From Planctomycetota bacterium (GTDB taxonomy: Bacteria; Planctomycetota; Planctomycetia; Gemmatales; Gemmataceae), in assembly GCA_016873095.1 (NCBI GenBank), contig VGYC01000013.1, positions 1 through 64,000 of the forward strand: DNA of 64,000 nt, read 5' to 3'. A program made the translations under genes and the position numbers. This document shows, piece after piece, positions 54,233-63,263 of the stretch. Below the pieces are notes generated by a model. The model ran no database searches, was not told where the DNA came from, and worked only from the letters and a program-made list of their open reading frames with translations. How positions within the stretch are numbered: position 1 is the stretch's first letter; each line of letters starts with the position of its first letter.

Positions 54233-54308
54233 TCAGAGGCTGTTCGAAAAGGGATCACAAGAAAGGCAGGGGGCTGACCGGTCTGACCCCTTGTCCGACA
54301 GCCTCTCC
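54233..54308. repeat. MITE-like palindromic repeat between convergent genes
   Basis: Outer arms AGAGGCTGT (54235-54243) and ACAGCCTCT (54298-54306) are exact reverse complements and enclose an imperfect inner palindrome around GGCTGACCGGTCTGACCCC (54272-54290). Placed between the convergent rseP and FHA genes. The 70-75-base size and nested inverted repeats suggest a small dispersed element, and it may serve as a bidirectional terminator. Confidence 0.6.
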
Positions 54309-54344
54309 GCAGCCGGCCGGCAACGGACCGGCGGAGATGTGTTA

Positions 54345-54818
54345 TCACTTCTTCTTGTCATCTTCGGGATACACGTCCGGCAGGGCGTTCTGGACGGGGA
54401 CGATGACGGCGTCAGCCTGGCTATCCAAGAGGGGCGCCGGGCCGTTGGCTGCCTGCATTGCCTTGGATAGCTCTTGTGCATCGATGTGCTGGGTGCGCTC
54501 TTCCGGAGAGGGGGGCGGTTCGGGCGCTGCCGCGGCCGGACCGATGATGACGCGATACGCATAACTCGCGATCGTCAGTTGATCGTTGGGCAGCAGGGCT
54601 GCCCGGCGAACGCGCTGGCCATTGACACGAGTGCCGTTGGTGCTGCCCAGGTCACGCAGCAGCAGCAGGCCGTCCGTCTTCACGATGACGCAGTGCAGCT
54701 TTGACACGCTCTTGTGATCAAGTCGCAGGTCGCAATCTTCCTTGCGGCCAACAAGAGTCAGGTCCTTGACGATCTCGACCGGCGAGCCGCCCTGTACGGG
54801 AATCAGTTGAGCCCGCAT
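54345..54818 (-). CDS. Small FHA-domain protein
   Basis: A 157-residue cytoplasmic protein with one FHA domain near its N-terminus: LVGRKEDCDLRLDHKSVSKL, then LRDLGSTNGTRVNGQRV, the phospho-Thr-binding Arg, Ser, His and Asn positions being recognisable. The remainder is Pro/Ala/Glu-rich with a short helical stretch and a Lys-rich end. FHA proteins read phosphorylation marks of Ser/Thr kinases. The ATG at 54818 has GGGGAG almost touching it; the frame continues to a TTG at 54833, so the start is uncertain. It is convergent with rseP; no kinase gene is adjacent. Confidence 0.82.
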   Translation of the reverse strand: MRAQLIPVQGGSPVEIVKDLTLVGRKEDCDLRLDHKSVSKLHCVIVKTDGLLLLRDLGSTNGTRVNGQRVRRAALLPNDQLTIASYAYRVIIGPAAAAPEPPPSPEERTQHIDAQELSKAMQAANGPAPLLDSQADAVIVPVQNALPDVYPEDDKKK

Positions 54819-55043
54819 GCTCCCCACGTCCAACCCTCGCGAGAAACGCGTCAGCCAAGGCGCGATACACCATCCTCATTAGATCATACATGCATGCGGG
54901 CGGCGATCCAAGGTGCGCGCAAATGCCCTTGGCAGTCCGGGTTGCAAGTTCAGAATAACGATTGTGCCGGGGAGGACGGCAGAAGCAAGCGAAAATGTCG
55001 ATGGTCTGCTCTTGCATTTCGCGCCGCCGGCCACGCCGCAGCG

Positions 55044-56390
55044 CTAGTTCCCCGCGGGCTCGACCTGCAGGATCTGCACCTTGGGTTGCGAGAGATCGAC
55101 CTTGATGAGCTGCGAGGTGATGGCATAGCCGACGTTGTTCGCCTGGTCCACCGCTTCCACGCGCACGTGAAACTGGTAAGGCACTCGCTCCGGCATGGTC
55201 CAGACATGCTGACCGCTGTTGGCGACGTTCTGGACGATAGGCGTCCACGGTCCGGCCAGAGTCTCGCCGTGGGAAAGCGTGATCGGCTGCGCGTTCAGGT
55301 TCTTGTCACGGGCGGACCAGGAGATGGTGAGCTTGCCCTTGTCCGCCCCCTGGCCGACGATAACGTTCTGCAGCTGCACCATCGGCTTGGTCATATCCAC
55401 CTCGATCCAGGCTTGCGGGCGATCGCCTAGCTGCGGCGGTTTGGCGCCCAGCCCCACGCCGCTCTTGGCGACCAGCGTGATGCCGTAGACCCCTTCGCTG
55501 TTGACTTCGAAGGTGACGTTTCTTTGGCTGGTGGGATCCTCGCCCACGCGTGGCGGATACTTGTTCCAGCTGCGGCCGTCCTGCGTGAACCACAGTTCGA
55601 CCTCGGCGACGCCGGAAGGGCCGACTTCCTTGAGGTCGTACTTGAGCGTGATGCGCTTGTTGTTCACGAACTTGCGTCCGGGCGGGCCGGTGTCGGGGTT
55701 GACGGTCGGCTGCGTGAACTCGTTGTTGCCGACCGGCGGCGCCACGGAGCCGTCCAGGCTGACCGACGCGGTCGCCTCCCCCCAGTTGCCAGCCCGGTCG
55801 CGGGCGCGAACGCGGACCTGCACCGCCGAGCGCGTCATCGGGTTCCAGTGGAGTTGCGGCCCGGCGAGCGTGCGCGGCAACGGCAACCACGAGTTGCTGC
55901 CGACCGGACGGTACTCCGCTTGCAGCGCGTCCGGCAAGGTCAGGTCCAGGTTCTCGTCGCGGATGTCCCAGGAAATGCCGACCTCGTCGCCGCGCGGCGT
56001 GAGCGGCTGCAACAAGACCAGAGGCGGCTGCGTGTCGACAACGACTTTCAAGTTCGGCGTCGCGCCGTCCATGCGCACCGGGTAAAGCCGGCCATCAGAG
56101 TCCTGCGTCTGTACCGCGAACCAGAAGTAGCCGTCCTTCTCCGTGAGGAACTTGAAATGTCCCTGCTCCGGCGGCGCTGTCGCCGCCTGCTGCCAGGACT
56201 TGCCCTGGTCGGTCGAGACGAAAAGCTGTAGTTGCTTGAGCCGCTGCTCCGGAGTGCTACCCTTGAAGGGAATCTTGAAGTGACGGTACGGCGAATAGAC
56301 GATGCCGGACGAATCCTGCGCGCCGGCCGGACCGCTCAGCGTCCAGCCGCTGGCCAGCAACAAGACCATGCTCAGTGCCCGACTCCGCAT
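55044..56390 (-). CDS. Secreted protein with Ig/FN3-like repeats, function unknown
   Basis: A 448-residue exported protein. The signal peptide spans about residues 1-25. Three or four beta-sandwich-like repeats follow, recognisable by recurring VRVRARDRAGNWGEAT, VEVDMTKPMVQLQNV-like and FHVRVEAVDQANNVGY segments. It also has two sentences of the type STDQGKSWQQAATAP and TQDGRSWNKYPPRVGEDP, as in sialidase-like Asp-box repeats. No catalytic signature. Possibly cell-surface binding. The ATG at 56390 is preferred, with AAGGA seven bases upstream. Divergent from the haem/cyclase-fold gene. Confidence 0.75.
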   Translation of the reverse strand: MRSRALSMVLLLASGWTLSGPAGAQDSSGIVYSPYRHFKIPFKGSTPEQRLKQLQLFVSTDQGKSWQQAATAPPEQGHFKFLTEKDGYFWFAVQTQDSDGRLYPVRMDGATPNLKVVVDTQPPLVLLQPLTPRGDEVGISWDIRDENLDLTLPDALQAEYRPVGSNSWLPLPRTLAGPQLHWNPMTRSAVQVRVRARDRAGNWGEATASVSLDGSVAPPVGNNEFTQPTVNPDTGPPGRKFVNNKRITLKYDLKEVGPSGVAEVELWFTQDGRSWNKYPPRVGEDPTSQRNVTFEVNSEGVYGITLVAKSGVGLGAKPPQLGDRPQAWIEVDMTKPMVQLQNVIVGQGADKGKLTISWSARDKNLNAQPITLSHGETLAGPWTPIVQNVANSGQHVWTMPERVPYQFHVRVEAVDQANNVGYAITSQLIKVDLSQPKVQILQVEPAGN

Positions 56391-56599
56391 GCGTCCGTCC
56401 TTCACGATCCTGACGAGGTCCGCGCCCCGTGGGCGAAGATGCGCCTCTTCCTTCAAATCGACCGGCAAACTCAGCCAACTTGAGAATTTACGGATTTCCG
56501 GATCTTTCCGGAGAGTGGCCCAAGAGAAGCTGAGGAGAGTTTGCGGGCAGAATGGCCAGGTGAGGCTAGCCGGGCCGTCGACACGGCCTCCGAAGCGTA

Positions 56600-56605
56600 T
56601 ATACT
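56600..56605 (+). promoter_or_regulatory. Candidate -10 element of the haem/cyclase-fold gene
   Basis: TATACT, 41 bases before the chosen start, inside the 256-base divergent region. No clear -35 at 17 bases upstream (GTCGAC at 56577-56582), so confidence is low. Confidence 0.3.
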
Positions 56606-56646
56606 CATCTCCAACCCGCCACGCGCGCCAAATTCAGGAGATGAAA

Positions 56647-57717
56647 ATGTATTGCCGTTCGCTGCTGGCAGCATTTCTCTGCGTTGTCATCGGTTCTTCG
56701 TCAACGTGGGCACAGGCCAAGGAAAAGCCGGGAGCGGAAAAGCCGAAAGCGGACAGGTCCAATCGCAATTCCGCCAAGGAACCGCTGGCGGCAACACTGT
56801 CGATGGCCAAGGCGAAGGCCTTTCTTGACGAGGTCAATCTGCAATGGACGCGGCAACGCAAGTGCGGCACCTGTCATACCAACTATCCTTACTTGATGTC
56901 TCGGCCACTTTTCAAGGACGACTCGCCGGCAGCGCGAGAAGTTCGCGCGTTCTTCGAGGGACGGGCAGCCAACTGGGACAATCCCAAGACCAAGCCGCGC
57001 TGGGACACCGAGGTGGTCGCCACTGCGGTCAGTCTGGCGATCAATGACTCCCGGACCACCGGCAAGCTACATGCATTGACGCGCAAGGCGCTTGACCGCA
57101 TGTGGACCTTGCAGCGCGACGACGGAGCCTGGAAGTGGCTCAAGTGCAACTGGCCGCCGATGGAGCACGATGATTACTTCGGCGCCACCTACGCCGCTCT
57201 CGGCGTTGGCCTGGCGCCGGACGACTACGCCCATTCACCAGCGGCAAAGGCCGGCATCGACAAGCTACGCGGCTATCTCAAGAAAAACGCGGCCCCCGAC
57301 CTGCATCACCGCGCCATGCTCCTGTGGGCCTCGATGAAGCTCGACGGCCTGCTCGAGGCCAGGGACCGCGACGCCATCATCAAGAGCCTGCTCGCCATTC
57401 AGCGCGAGGATGGCGGCTGGAACTTGCCAGCGCTTGGCGATTACAAACGCCATCAGAAGGACAAGGACGCCAAACCTATCGCGAATGACAAGAACGCGCC
57501 CAGCGATGGTTACGGAACCGGCTTCGTCGTCTATGTTCTGCGACAGGCGGAAGTGCCGGCGGACCATCCGCAAATTCGCAAGGGCGTCGCCTGGTTGCGC
57601 AGCAATCAGCGCGAGTCCGGCCGCTGGTTCACGCGCTCGCCCAGCACGGATAGCTACCACTTCATCAGCCATGCGGGCACGGCCTTTGCCGTGATGGCGC
57701 TGGTTGCCTGCGAATGA
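56647..57717 (+). CDS. Secreted haem-motif protein with terpenoid-cyclase-like (alpha/alpha) fold
   Basis: A 356-residue protein. A signal peptide covers about residues 1-22. CGTCH at residues 73-77 is a c-type haem-attachment motif. The rest is a run of helical repeats in the squalene-cyclase/prenyltransferase alpha-toroid manner, with QW-like motifs (WTLQRDDGAWKWLKC, LLAIQREDGGWNLPAL, WLRSNQRESGRWFTRS). The usual acidic cyclase motif (DxDD) is not obvious, so it is probably not a cyclase. The ATG at 56647 is chosen because AGGAG is six bases upstream; an ATG at 56641 touches the AGGAG. The stop is three bases before the convergent TolC-like gene's stop. Confidence 0.82.
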   Translation: MYCRSLLAAFLCVVIGSSSTWAQAKEKPGAEKPKADRSNRNSAKEPLAATLSMAKAKAFLDEVNLQWTRQRKCGTCHTNYPYLMSRPLFKDDSPAAREVRAFFEGRAANWDNPKTKPRWDTEVVATAVSLAINDSRTTGKLHALTRKALDRMWTLQRDDGAWKWLKCNWPPMEHDDYFGATYAALGVGLAPDDYAHSPAAKAGIDKLRGYLKKNAAPDLHHRAMLLWASMKLDGLLEARDRDAIIKSLLAIQREDGGWNLPALGDYKRHQKDKDAKPIANDKNAPSDGYGTGFVVYVLRQAEVPADHPQIRKGVAWLRSNQRESGRWFTRSPSTDSYHFISHAGTAFAVMALVACE

Positions 57718-57720
57718 GCT

Positions 57721-59385
57721 TCATGGCAGCTGGCGCTCCCTGAACGGGCGCGGCTCAGGCAGGACTGATTCCGGATCGACGACGACCATGCGCGGCTGCC
57801 CCGGATCGCAGCCTGCCATTGCCGGCTCGACCCGGCCCGTCATCACGAAGAGGCGCAGCTGGGCCTGGTTGTGTTCGCGGATCACGTCGAGGTACTTGTA
57901 TTGCGCCTCTGCCAGGGTTCGAATGGCGCTGAGGACTTCACTGGGGGTCGCGCCCTTGACGTTCTGTTCGAAGCGATAACGGCTCAATTCGTAGAGCTTT
58001 TCGCTGTAGCGGATCTGCGATTCCCCGAGCTTGAACTCTTCCCGGCGACTGACGCTCGTGCTCAAGCCCTCCTGCACGCCCATGGCCAGCCGGTTGCGCA
58101 ATTCCTGATAGCCAAGCTGGGCTTGCTGCGAGCGTGAGTTTGCCAGGCGGCGCTGTTCGTTTGCCGTCGTCCATTCGGTGACATTCCAGCGTGCTTGCAG
58201 GGCCATGTCAAAGCGGTTGGCCCAGAACGAACTGCCTCCCGGTCCCGCGCCGAAGCCGCCTTCGGCGACGTTCAATTGCATGACGGGAATGAATCGGCCG
58301 GGGCCCTTGGCCTTGCGCTGCGCTTCCTCGATGGTGCTCAGCATCCCCTCCATCTCGCGGATGCCCGGTCCGTTGCTCATGGCCTCGTCGAGCAGCGCGG
58401 GCAGCGGGATGGATGCATCGACAAGCGTGAACGGCACGAGTTGACGATCGAGCGGCACCAGTTCCGCGGTCGGATCGAGCGAGAGCAGATAGGCGAGCTT
58501 GGCGGCGGCGGCGCGGGCGTTGCCGCGCATCTGCCTTGCCGCTTGGCGATGCCCGTCGATGGCGGCCTCGATGCGTGCTTCCTCGACCTTGGCGCCGGCC
58601 TCGACAGATGCCCAGTTGCGAGCTTGCTTCAGCAATCTTTCCAGCTTTTTCTCGACTTCGCCGGCGACCAGAACGCTGGAAAGCGCCGCCATCATGTCCA
58701 TGTAGGTGCTTGACGCTTCGAGCAGCTTCTCGGCGTTGAGGCGGCTCACTTCGCCCATCGATTCCCAGACTTTTTGCTCGGCCTGGACCTTCTTGTAGAC
58801 CAGCTCGCGCAGATCGAGCTGCCCGCGCATTTCCATGCCTGCGAACAGGCTGCCGAAGCTGGAGATGATCAGGTTGCCGTTGAAGTCCTGGATGCCACCC
58901 TCGTGGCGGTAAAATGCCGGCCCGACATACAAGTCCGGCAAGCATTTCTTCGAGACCAGGTCCTGATAGGCGAACGCCTCCTCGAGCTTCTCACGCGCCT
59001 GGGCAAGCTTGCCGTTCTGGTCCTGGGCGAGACGAAAGACCGTGTCGAGCGTGATCGGCAGCGCGTGCTGCGGCACGCTGATCGGCATGTGCGCGGTTTC
59101 ATGTTGCGGCAAGGCCGAGCCTGCTTGTTCAAACGATACTCGATGGAGAGGATTGCTATCGGGCGGTAGCTCGTTCACTTCGATGGTTACCGGCTGATCG
59201 AGGGCCGCGCGTTGCGGTTCTTGCGCCCATTGACACTGCGTCTGGCATTGCCCGCGCACCACGGTCGGCCGCGAAGGCGCTTGCATCCGCGCGGTCGGCG
59301 CGAACTGGCTGCAGCCCGACAGGGACAGCATCCCCGCCGCGGCGAGCAAGACAAGTTCGCAACAGGTCGGTCCGCGCCGCTTCAT
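57721..59385 (-). CDS. TolC-family outer membrane lipoprotein
   Basis: A 554-residue protein of the TolC/outer membrane efflux type. Its N-terminus is a lipoprotein signal (LSLSGC, lipidated Cys25) and the mature part contains long amphipathic helices of the alpha-barrel: KLAQAREKLEEAFAYQDLVS, EQKVWESMGEVSRLNAEKLL, LANSRSQQAQLGYQELRNRL and LSAIRTLAEAQYKYLDVIR. It should form the outer-membrane channel of an efflux or type I secretion system. The membrane fusion protein and inner-membrane pump are not in this window. The ATG at 59385 is chosen because it opens the signal peptide; GGAAGG lies four bases upstream. Confidence 0.85.
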   Translation of the reverse strand: MKRRGPTCCELVLLAAAGMLSLSGCSQFAPTARMQAPSRPTVVRGQCQTQCQWAQEPQRAALDQPVTIEVNELPPDSNPLHRVSFEQAGSALPQHETAHMPISVPQHALPITLDTVFRLAQDQNGKLAQAREKLEEAFAYQDLVSKKCLPDLYVGPAFYRHEGGIQDFNGNLIISSFGSLFAGMEMRGQLDLRELVYKKVQAEQKVWESMGEVSRLNAEKLLEASSTYMDMMAALSSVLVAGEVEKKLERLLKQARNWASVEAGAKVEEARIEAAIDGHRQAARQMRGNARAAAAKLAYLLSLDPTAELVPLDRQLVPFTLVDASIPLPALLDEAMSNGPGIREMEGMLSTIEEAQRKAKGPGRFIPVMQLNVAEGGFGAGPGGSSFWANRFDMALQARWNVTEWTTANEQRRLANSRSQQAQLGYQELRNRLAMGVQEGLSTSVSRREEFKLGESQIRYSEKLYELSRYRFEQNVKGATPSEVLSAIRTLAEAQYKYLDVIREHNQAQLRLFVMTGRVEPAMAGCDPGQPRMVVVDPESVLPEPRPFRERQLP

Positions 59386-59894
59386 TAGTCCTTCCAGGTC
59401 GAACGTTGTCCAAGGTGTGGCATCATCAGCAATCATCGGTTGGCAGGGCTGGCGAGGTTGACCGGAAGTAACGGTTGCGCCTGGATTGCTGACTGTGCCA
59501 GCGCGAGCCACGACAATCTAGGCGCTTTGAGTTAATAAGCGTACATGGCCGCTCAGGGATTTCAGCCAGATGCCTCCGCATGTCAACGAGGTGAGGCTGG
59601 CGAGGTCGAGGCGGCATGGCCGACCTACCAGATTGGGCAAGAGCCGTCAGCCTTGCCGATGCTATGCCCGGCAAGTTATGCGATTCAGCGAAATTCCCGA
59701 GCACGAGCGTTTCCTTCTGCTGGTGGGAGGGGAATCAATGATTCAGAGCGGTCTTCGCGCTTCCTGCTCGCCCTGCTATAAAGTTGGCCGCTCTTTCCAG
59801 GGCAGAATTCGGAGACCGTCCGGAAAGTAGCTCGCCCGACCCCTTGTGCGAAAAACGGCATGCGTGGAGCATGCCGACAATCAGGAGATCGACG
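59386..59894. other. 509-base intergenic region
   Basis: Between the divergent TolC-like gene and the TIGR03009-like gene. A minus-strand frame at 59426-59704 shows no domain and no ribosome-binding site. TGCTATAAAG (near 59773-59782) is a plausible extended -10 for the downstream gene, which would give a leader of about 105 bases. No RNA gene recognised. Confidence 0.4.
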
Positions 59895-60665
59895 ATGCGA
59901 TACAAGTGGCTGGCCCTGTCAACCCTGTTGCTCGCCGTGGCTGCGACTTGCGGGCAGCAGACTCCCCCCGCGGCGAGTCCTGCAGGCAATCTTGACGACG
60001 TGCTGGTGAACTGGGAAAAGACGATGACCGGCGCCCGCAGTCTGCTTGCCTTCTGCACGCGCACGAACGTGGACAAGGTCTACCAGACCACGGAACTCTA
60101 CGAGGGGACCGCCAAGTTCGTGAAGGGAGCGGCGGGACAGCCGAGCAAGGCCAGCCTGGAGATGGTCAAGAAAGGCCGGCCGGACATCTTCGAGAAATAC
60201 ATCTACACGGGCAGGTCGCTCTATGAATACCAGCCCGGGACGAAGGTCATCCGCGTTCACGACTTGCCGGTGCCGAAGCCGGGGCAGGTGGCCGACGACA
60301 ATTTCGTGTCGTTCCTGTTTGGCATGAAAGCCGCCGAAGCCCGCAAGCGCTACCAGCTCACGCTGGTCCCGCCGCCGGCCAACGACAAGTGGTACTATTA
60401 CGTGAAAATCCAACCCATTCAGGCGGCCGACAAGGCGGATTTCACCGAGGCCCGCATGGTCCTCACCGTCAAGGACTACATGCCGCGGCAAATCTGGTTC
60501 CAGCAACCGAATGGCAACGAGACGACATGGGATTTCACGCGTGTCATCAACGGCGCGGACATCCGTCCGTCGGAGTTTGAGAAGCCGGCGCTGCCGGCCC
60601 GTGATTGGCGCTACGTTGAAGTGCCCCGTGAAACTCCGGCGCGGGTCATTCGTCAGCAGCAGTAG
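59895..60665 (+). CDS. Planctomycete TIGR03009-like secreted protein
   Basis: A 256-residue protein matching the planctomycete-specific TIGR03009 pattern. A lipoprotein-like signal (about residues 1-20, with Cys19 in ATCGQQ) precedes a beta-rich domain whose fold may be LolA/LolB-like: YTGRSLYEYQPGTKVIRVHD, FVSFLFGMKAAEARKRYQL and MVLTVKDYMPRQIWFQQ. Role unknown. AGGAG is seven bases upstream of the ATG. Convergent with pepT. Confidence 0.8.
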   Translation: MRYKWLALSTLLLAVAATCGQQTPPAASPAGNLDDVLVNWEKTMTGARSLLAFCTRTNVDKVYQTTELYEGTAKFVKGAAGQPSKASLEMVKKGRPDIFEKYIYTGRSLYEYQPGTKVIRVHDLPVPKPGQVADDNFVSFLFGMKAAEARKRYQLTLVPPPANDKWYYYVKIQPIQAADKADFTEARMVLTVKDYMPRQIWFQQPNGNETTWDFTRVINGADIRPSEFEKPALPARDWRYVEVPRETPARVIRQQQ

Positions 60666-60705
60666 CCGCTGCCCGGCGCGACAGCGCCAGACCGCAAGCG
60701 GTTGA

Positions 60706-61935
60706 TCATGCTGCGGACCAGACTTGCGCAAGTTCGACGAGGACATTCACCGCGGCGGCCATCTCCTCCAGGCTGGTCCATTCCAGTGGCGAATGCAGGT
60801 TATGTTCGCCTGTGAACAGATTCGGCGTGGGCAAGCCCATCTCGGTGAGCCGCGAGCCATCCGTGCCGCCGCGAACGATCGCCTGCCTGGGCGTGATGCC
60901 GGCGCGCCGCATCGCTTCCTCGGCAAACTCGACGGCGCGCGGTTCGCGTTTCAGCCCTTCCGCCATGTTGCGATACTGTGCCGTCACCTGCACGTCGAAC
61001 CTGGCCCGCGGGTGCTCCAGATGCAAGTATCTTGCCAGATCGCGCAGCAAGTCGGCTTTCTCCTTCAGCCTGGTGGAATCAAAGTCGCGGAGCAGGATGC
61101 GCATCACCGCCTGACCGACGCCGCCTTCCAGTCGATACGGATGCAGAAAGCCTTCGCGGTCGGCTGTCGTCTCCGGCGACAGGGCCTGCCACGGCAGGCG
61201 TGCCAGAAAGCTGCCCGCGAGCCGCAGTGCGTTGACCATCGCCCCCTTGGCGATGGCCGGATGGATGTTGATACCGGTGATGGTGACGACAGCCAGGTCG
61301 GCGGAAAAAGTTTCCGTGTCGATCTCGCCAGCCGCTCCACCGTCCAGCGTATAGCCCACGACCGCGCCGAGCTTCTCGAGATCGACATGATCGACGCCAC
61401 GGCCGATCTCCTCGTCGCAGGTGAAGCAGACGCGGATCGGGCCATGGGCGATTTCCGGATGCGTGACGAGTTGCCGGGTCGCCTCCATGATGACAGCGAC
61501 GCCGGCCTTGTTGTCGGCCCCGAGGAGCGTGGTGCCGTCAGTCGTGATCAGAGTTTGTCCCCGGTACCTGGCAAGGTCCGGATTGTCGGCAATGCTCAGA
61601 ATCTTGGTCGTATCGCCAGGGAGGACGATGTCGTTGCCATCATAGTGATGATGGATCACGGGCCTGACGTTGCGTCCGCTGGTTTCCGGCGAGGTATCAA
61701 GATGGGCGATCCAGGCGATCACCGGCGCAGCTCGCGGCTGCGTGGCGGGAATAGTGGCCATGACGATGCCGTGCTCATCGACGGCGGCATCGCGCAGGCC
61801 GATGTCCTGCAGTTCCCCCATGAGCAGGCGGCCAAGTTCCAGCTGCCCTGGCGAGCTTGGATACGTACCGGATGCCTCATCGGCTTGCGTGTCGATGCGA
61901 ACGTAACGGCAGAAGCGATCGAGAAGAGCATTCAT
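60706..61935 (-). CDS. pepT: Peptidase T (tripeptide aminopeptidase)
   Basis: A 409-residue zinc peptidase of the M20 family that removes the N-terminal residue of tripeptides in the cytoplasm. Metal ligands are visible: His in WIAHLDTSPE, Asp in LLGADNKAGV, the Glu-Glu pair in CDEEIGRGVDH, Asp in YTLDGGAAGEID and His in FTGEHNLHSPLEW. NIHPAIAKGAMVNA and VRGGTDGSRL are family sequences for substrate binding. ATG 61935 (MNALLDRFCRYV) is the start that matches homologues. The frame remains open to 62022 and the upstream region has no clear ribosome-binding site. Confidence 0.94.
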   Translation of the reverse strand: MNALLDRFCRYVRIDTQADEASGTYPSSPGQLELGRLLMGELQDIGLRDAAVDEHGIVMATIPATQPRAAPVIAWIAHLDTSPETSGRNVRPVIHHHYDGNDIVLPGDTTKILSIADNPDLARYRGQTLITTDGTTLLGADNKAGVAVIMEATRQLVTHPEIAHGPIRVCFTCDEEIGRGVDHVDLEKLGAVVGYTLDGGAAGEIDTETFSADLAVVTITGINIHPAIAKGAMVNALRLAGSFLARLPWQALSPETTADREGFLHPYRLEGGVGQAVMRILLRDFDSTRLKEKADLLRDLARYLHLEHPRARFDVQVTAQYRNMAEGLKREPRAVEFAEEAMRRAGITPRQAIVRGGTDGSRLTEMGLPTPNLFTGEHNLHSPLEWTSLEEMAAAVNVLVELAQVWSAA

Positions 61936-62110
61936 TGTGTCAGCAACGGCTCGATGGCCGCCCCCACGATCCCCAGGCCAACGTCCAGGACGCATTGCGA
62001 CCATTCTATTGGTGCTCGGCATCGCACGGGCGGGCGGGCTTGGCCGGCCCCGGTTTTTCCGTTAAGCTTGACGCAGGTGAGCGTGGGCAACATCGTCTGC
62101 AGAGGGAATC

Positions 62111-63148
62111 ATGGACAGTTCCATCACTTCGTTCAATCACATAATCGATCCCGATGTGCCCCCGGAAGGCGAGATCAAGCAATCCAGCATCCAGGAGTTG
62201 ATCACCCAGATCAAGGAGACGGCGGACAAGCTGGCGCGCGACGGGGCTAACCGCGGCGACGTGAAGTTGCTCACCACCGCGCTCAAGGAGTTACGTTATT
62301 CATTCAAGGTGTTTGCGCCGTTCCGCCGGCAGCGAAAGGTGACGATCTTCGGGTCGGCGCGTTTGCCGCTGGACCATCCGGCGTGCAAGCAGGCCGTCGA
62401 TTTCGGCAAGCGCCTGGCGCGGGCCGGATATCTGGTCATCACCGGCGCAGCCCAGGGCATCATGGAGGCCGGGCACATCGGCGCCGGCCGCGCCAACAGT
62501 ATCGGCGTCAACATCCTGCTGCCATTCGAGCAGGAGGCCAATCCGGTCATCGCCGGCGACGCCAAGCTCATGCACCTCAAGTACTTCTTCACGCGCAAGC
62601 TGTTGTTCGTCAAGGAATCAGACGCCATCGCCCTGTTTCCAGGCGGCTTCGGCACACAGGACGAGTGCTTCGAGGCGCTGACCCTGGTGCAGACCGGCAA
62701 GAGCCACATCTTTCCCATCGTCATGGTGGATGAGCCGGGTGGCGACTACTGGCACCGCTGGCTCGACTACATCCGCGACGTCATGCTCAAGCGTGCCCTG
62801 ATCTCGCCGGAAGATCTGGCACTGTTCAAGGTCACCGACTCGGTGGACGAGGCGGTTCGCGAGGTGCTCGACTTCTACCGCGTGTTTCACAGCATGCGTT
62901 ACGTGAAGCGCGACCTGGTGCTGCGCTTGCAGCAACCGTTGTCGGAGCCGCTCATGGAGCGGATTCGCCAGGAGTTCGCCGACATCGTCCGTGGTGGAAC
63001 ATTCGAGCAAACGGGGGCGCTGCCGGCGGAAGCCATGGACGCGCACCTGGCCCTGCTGCCGCGCTTGCGCTTCCGCTTTGACCGCAAGAGCATGGGTCGG
63101 CTGCGAATGCTGATCGACCTGATCAATCGTGAACGGACGCTGCCATAG
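62111..63148 (+). CDS. LOG-family protein (lysine decarboxylase-like Rossmann fold)
   Basis: A 345-residue cytoplasmic protein with an N-terminal helical extension of about 70 residues and a LOG/TIGR00730 domain. VTIFGSARL opens the Rossmann fold, [14 protein letters not shown] is the nucleotide-binding turn, and [15 protein letters not shown] is the PGGxGTxxE signature. Members hydrolyse nucleoside 5'-monophosphates, releasing a base (phosphoribohydrolase, cytokinin-activating in plants); some are annotated lysine decarboxylase without evidence. The extension and about 80 extra C-terminal residues make it longer than minimal LOG proteins (about 200 residues). Convergent with the next gene across a 12-bp hairpin. 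Confidence 0.9.
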   Translation: MDSSITSFNHIIDPDVPPEGEIKQSSIQELITQIKETADKLARDGANRGDVKLLTTALKELRYSFKVFAPFRRQRKVTIFGSARLPLDHPACKQAVDFGKRLARAGYLVITGAAQGIMEAGHIGAGRANSIGVNILLPFEQEANPVIAGDAKLMHLKYFFTRKLLFVKESDAIALFPGGFGTQDECFEALTLVQTGKSHIFPIVMVDEPGGDYWHRWLDYIRDVMLKRALISPEDLALFKVTDSVDEAVREVLDFYRVFHSMRYVKRDLVLRLQQPLSEPLMERIRQEFADIVRGGTFEQTGALPAEAMDAHLALLPRLRFRFDRKSMGRLRMLIDLINRERTLP

Positions 63149-63223
63149 CCCGCCGCTTGCACTTAAAAGTCGAAAGCAAGCACTGCCACAGCGGGAATAA
63201 CAGATCGTCGAACCTGGCCTGAA

Positions 63224-63250
63224 GCGCGTTCTGACTTCGTCAGAACGCGC
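63224..63250. terminator. Bidirectional hairpin between convergent genes
   Basis: Perfect 12-bp inverted repeat (63224-63235 and 63239-63250, GCGCGTTCTGAC) with a three-base loop, midway between two convergent genes. No U-rich run on either side, so termination efficiency is unclear. Confidence 0.6.
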
Positions 63251-63263
63251 AGTAATAGCCGAA

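Noticed and set aside
59426-59704. Minus-strand frame in the 509-base gap
   Set aside because: No ribosome-binding site, no domain; Arg/Ser-rich like other shadows.
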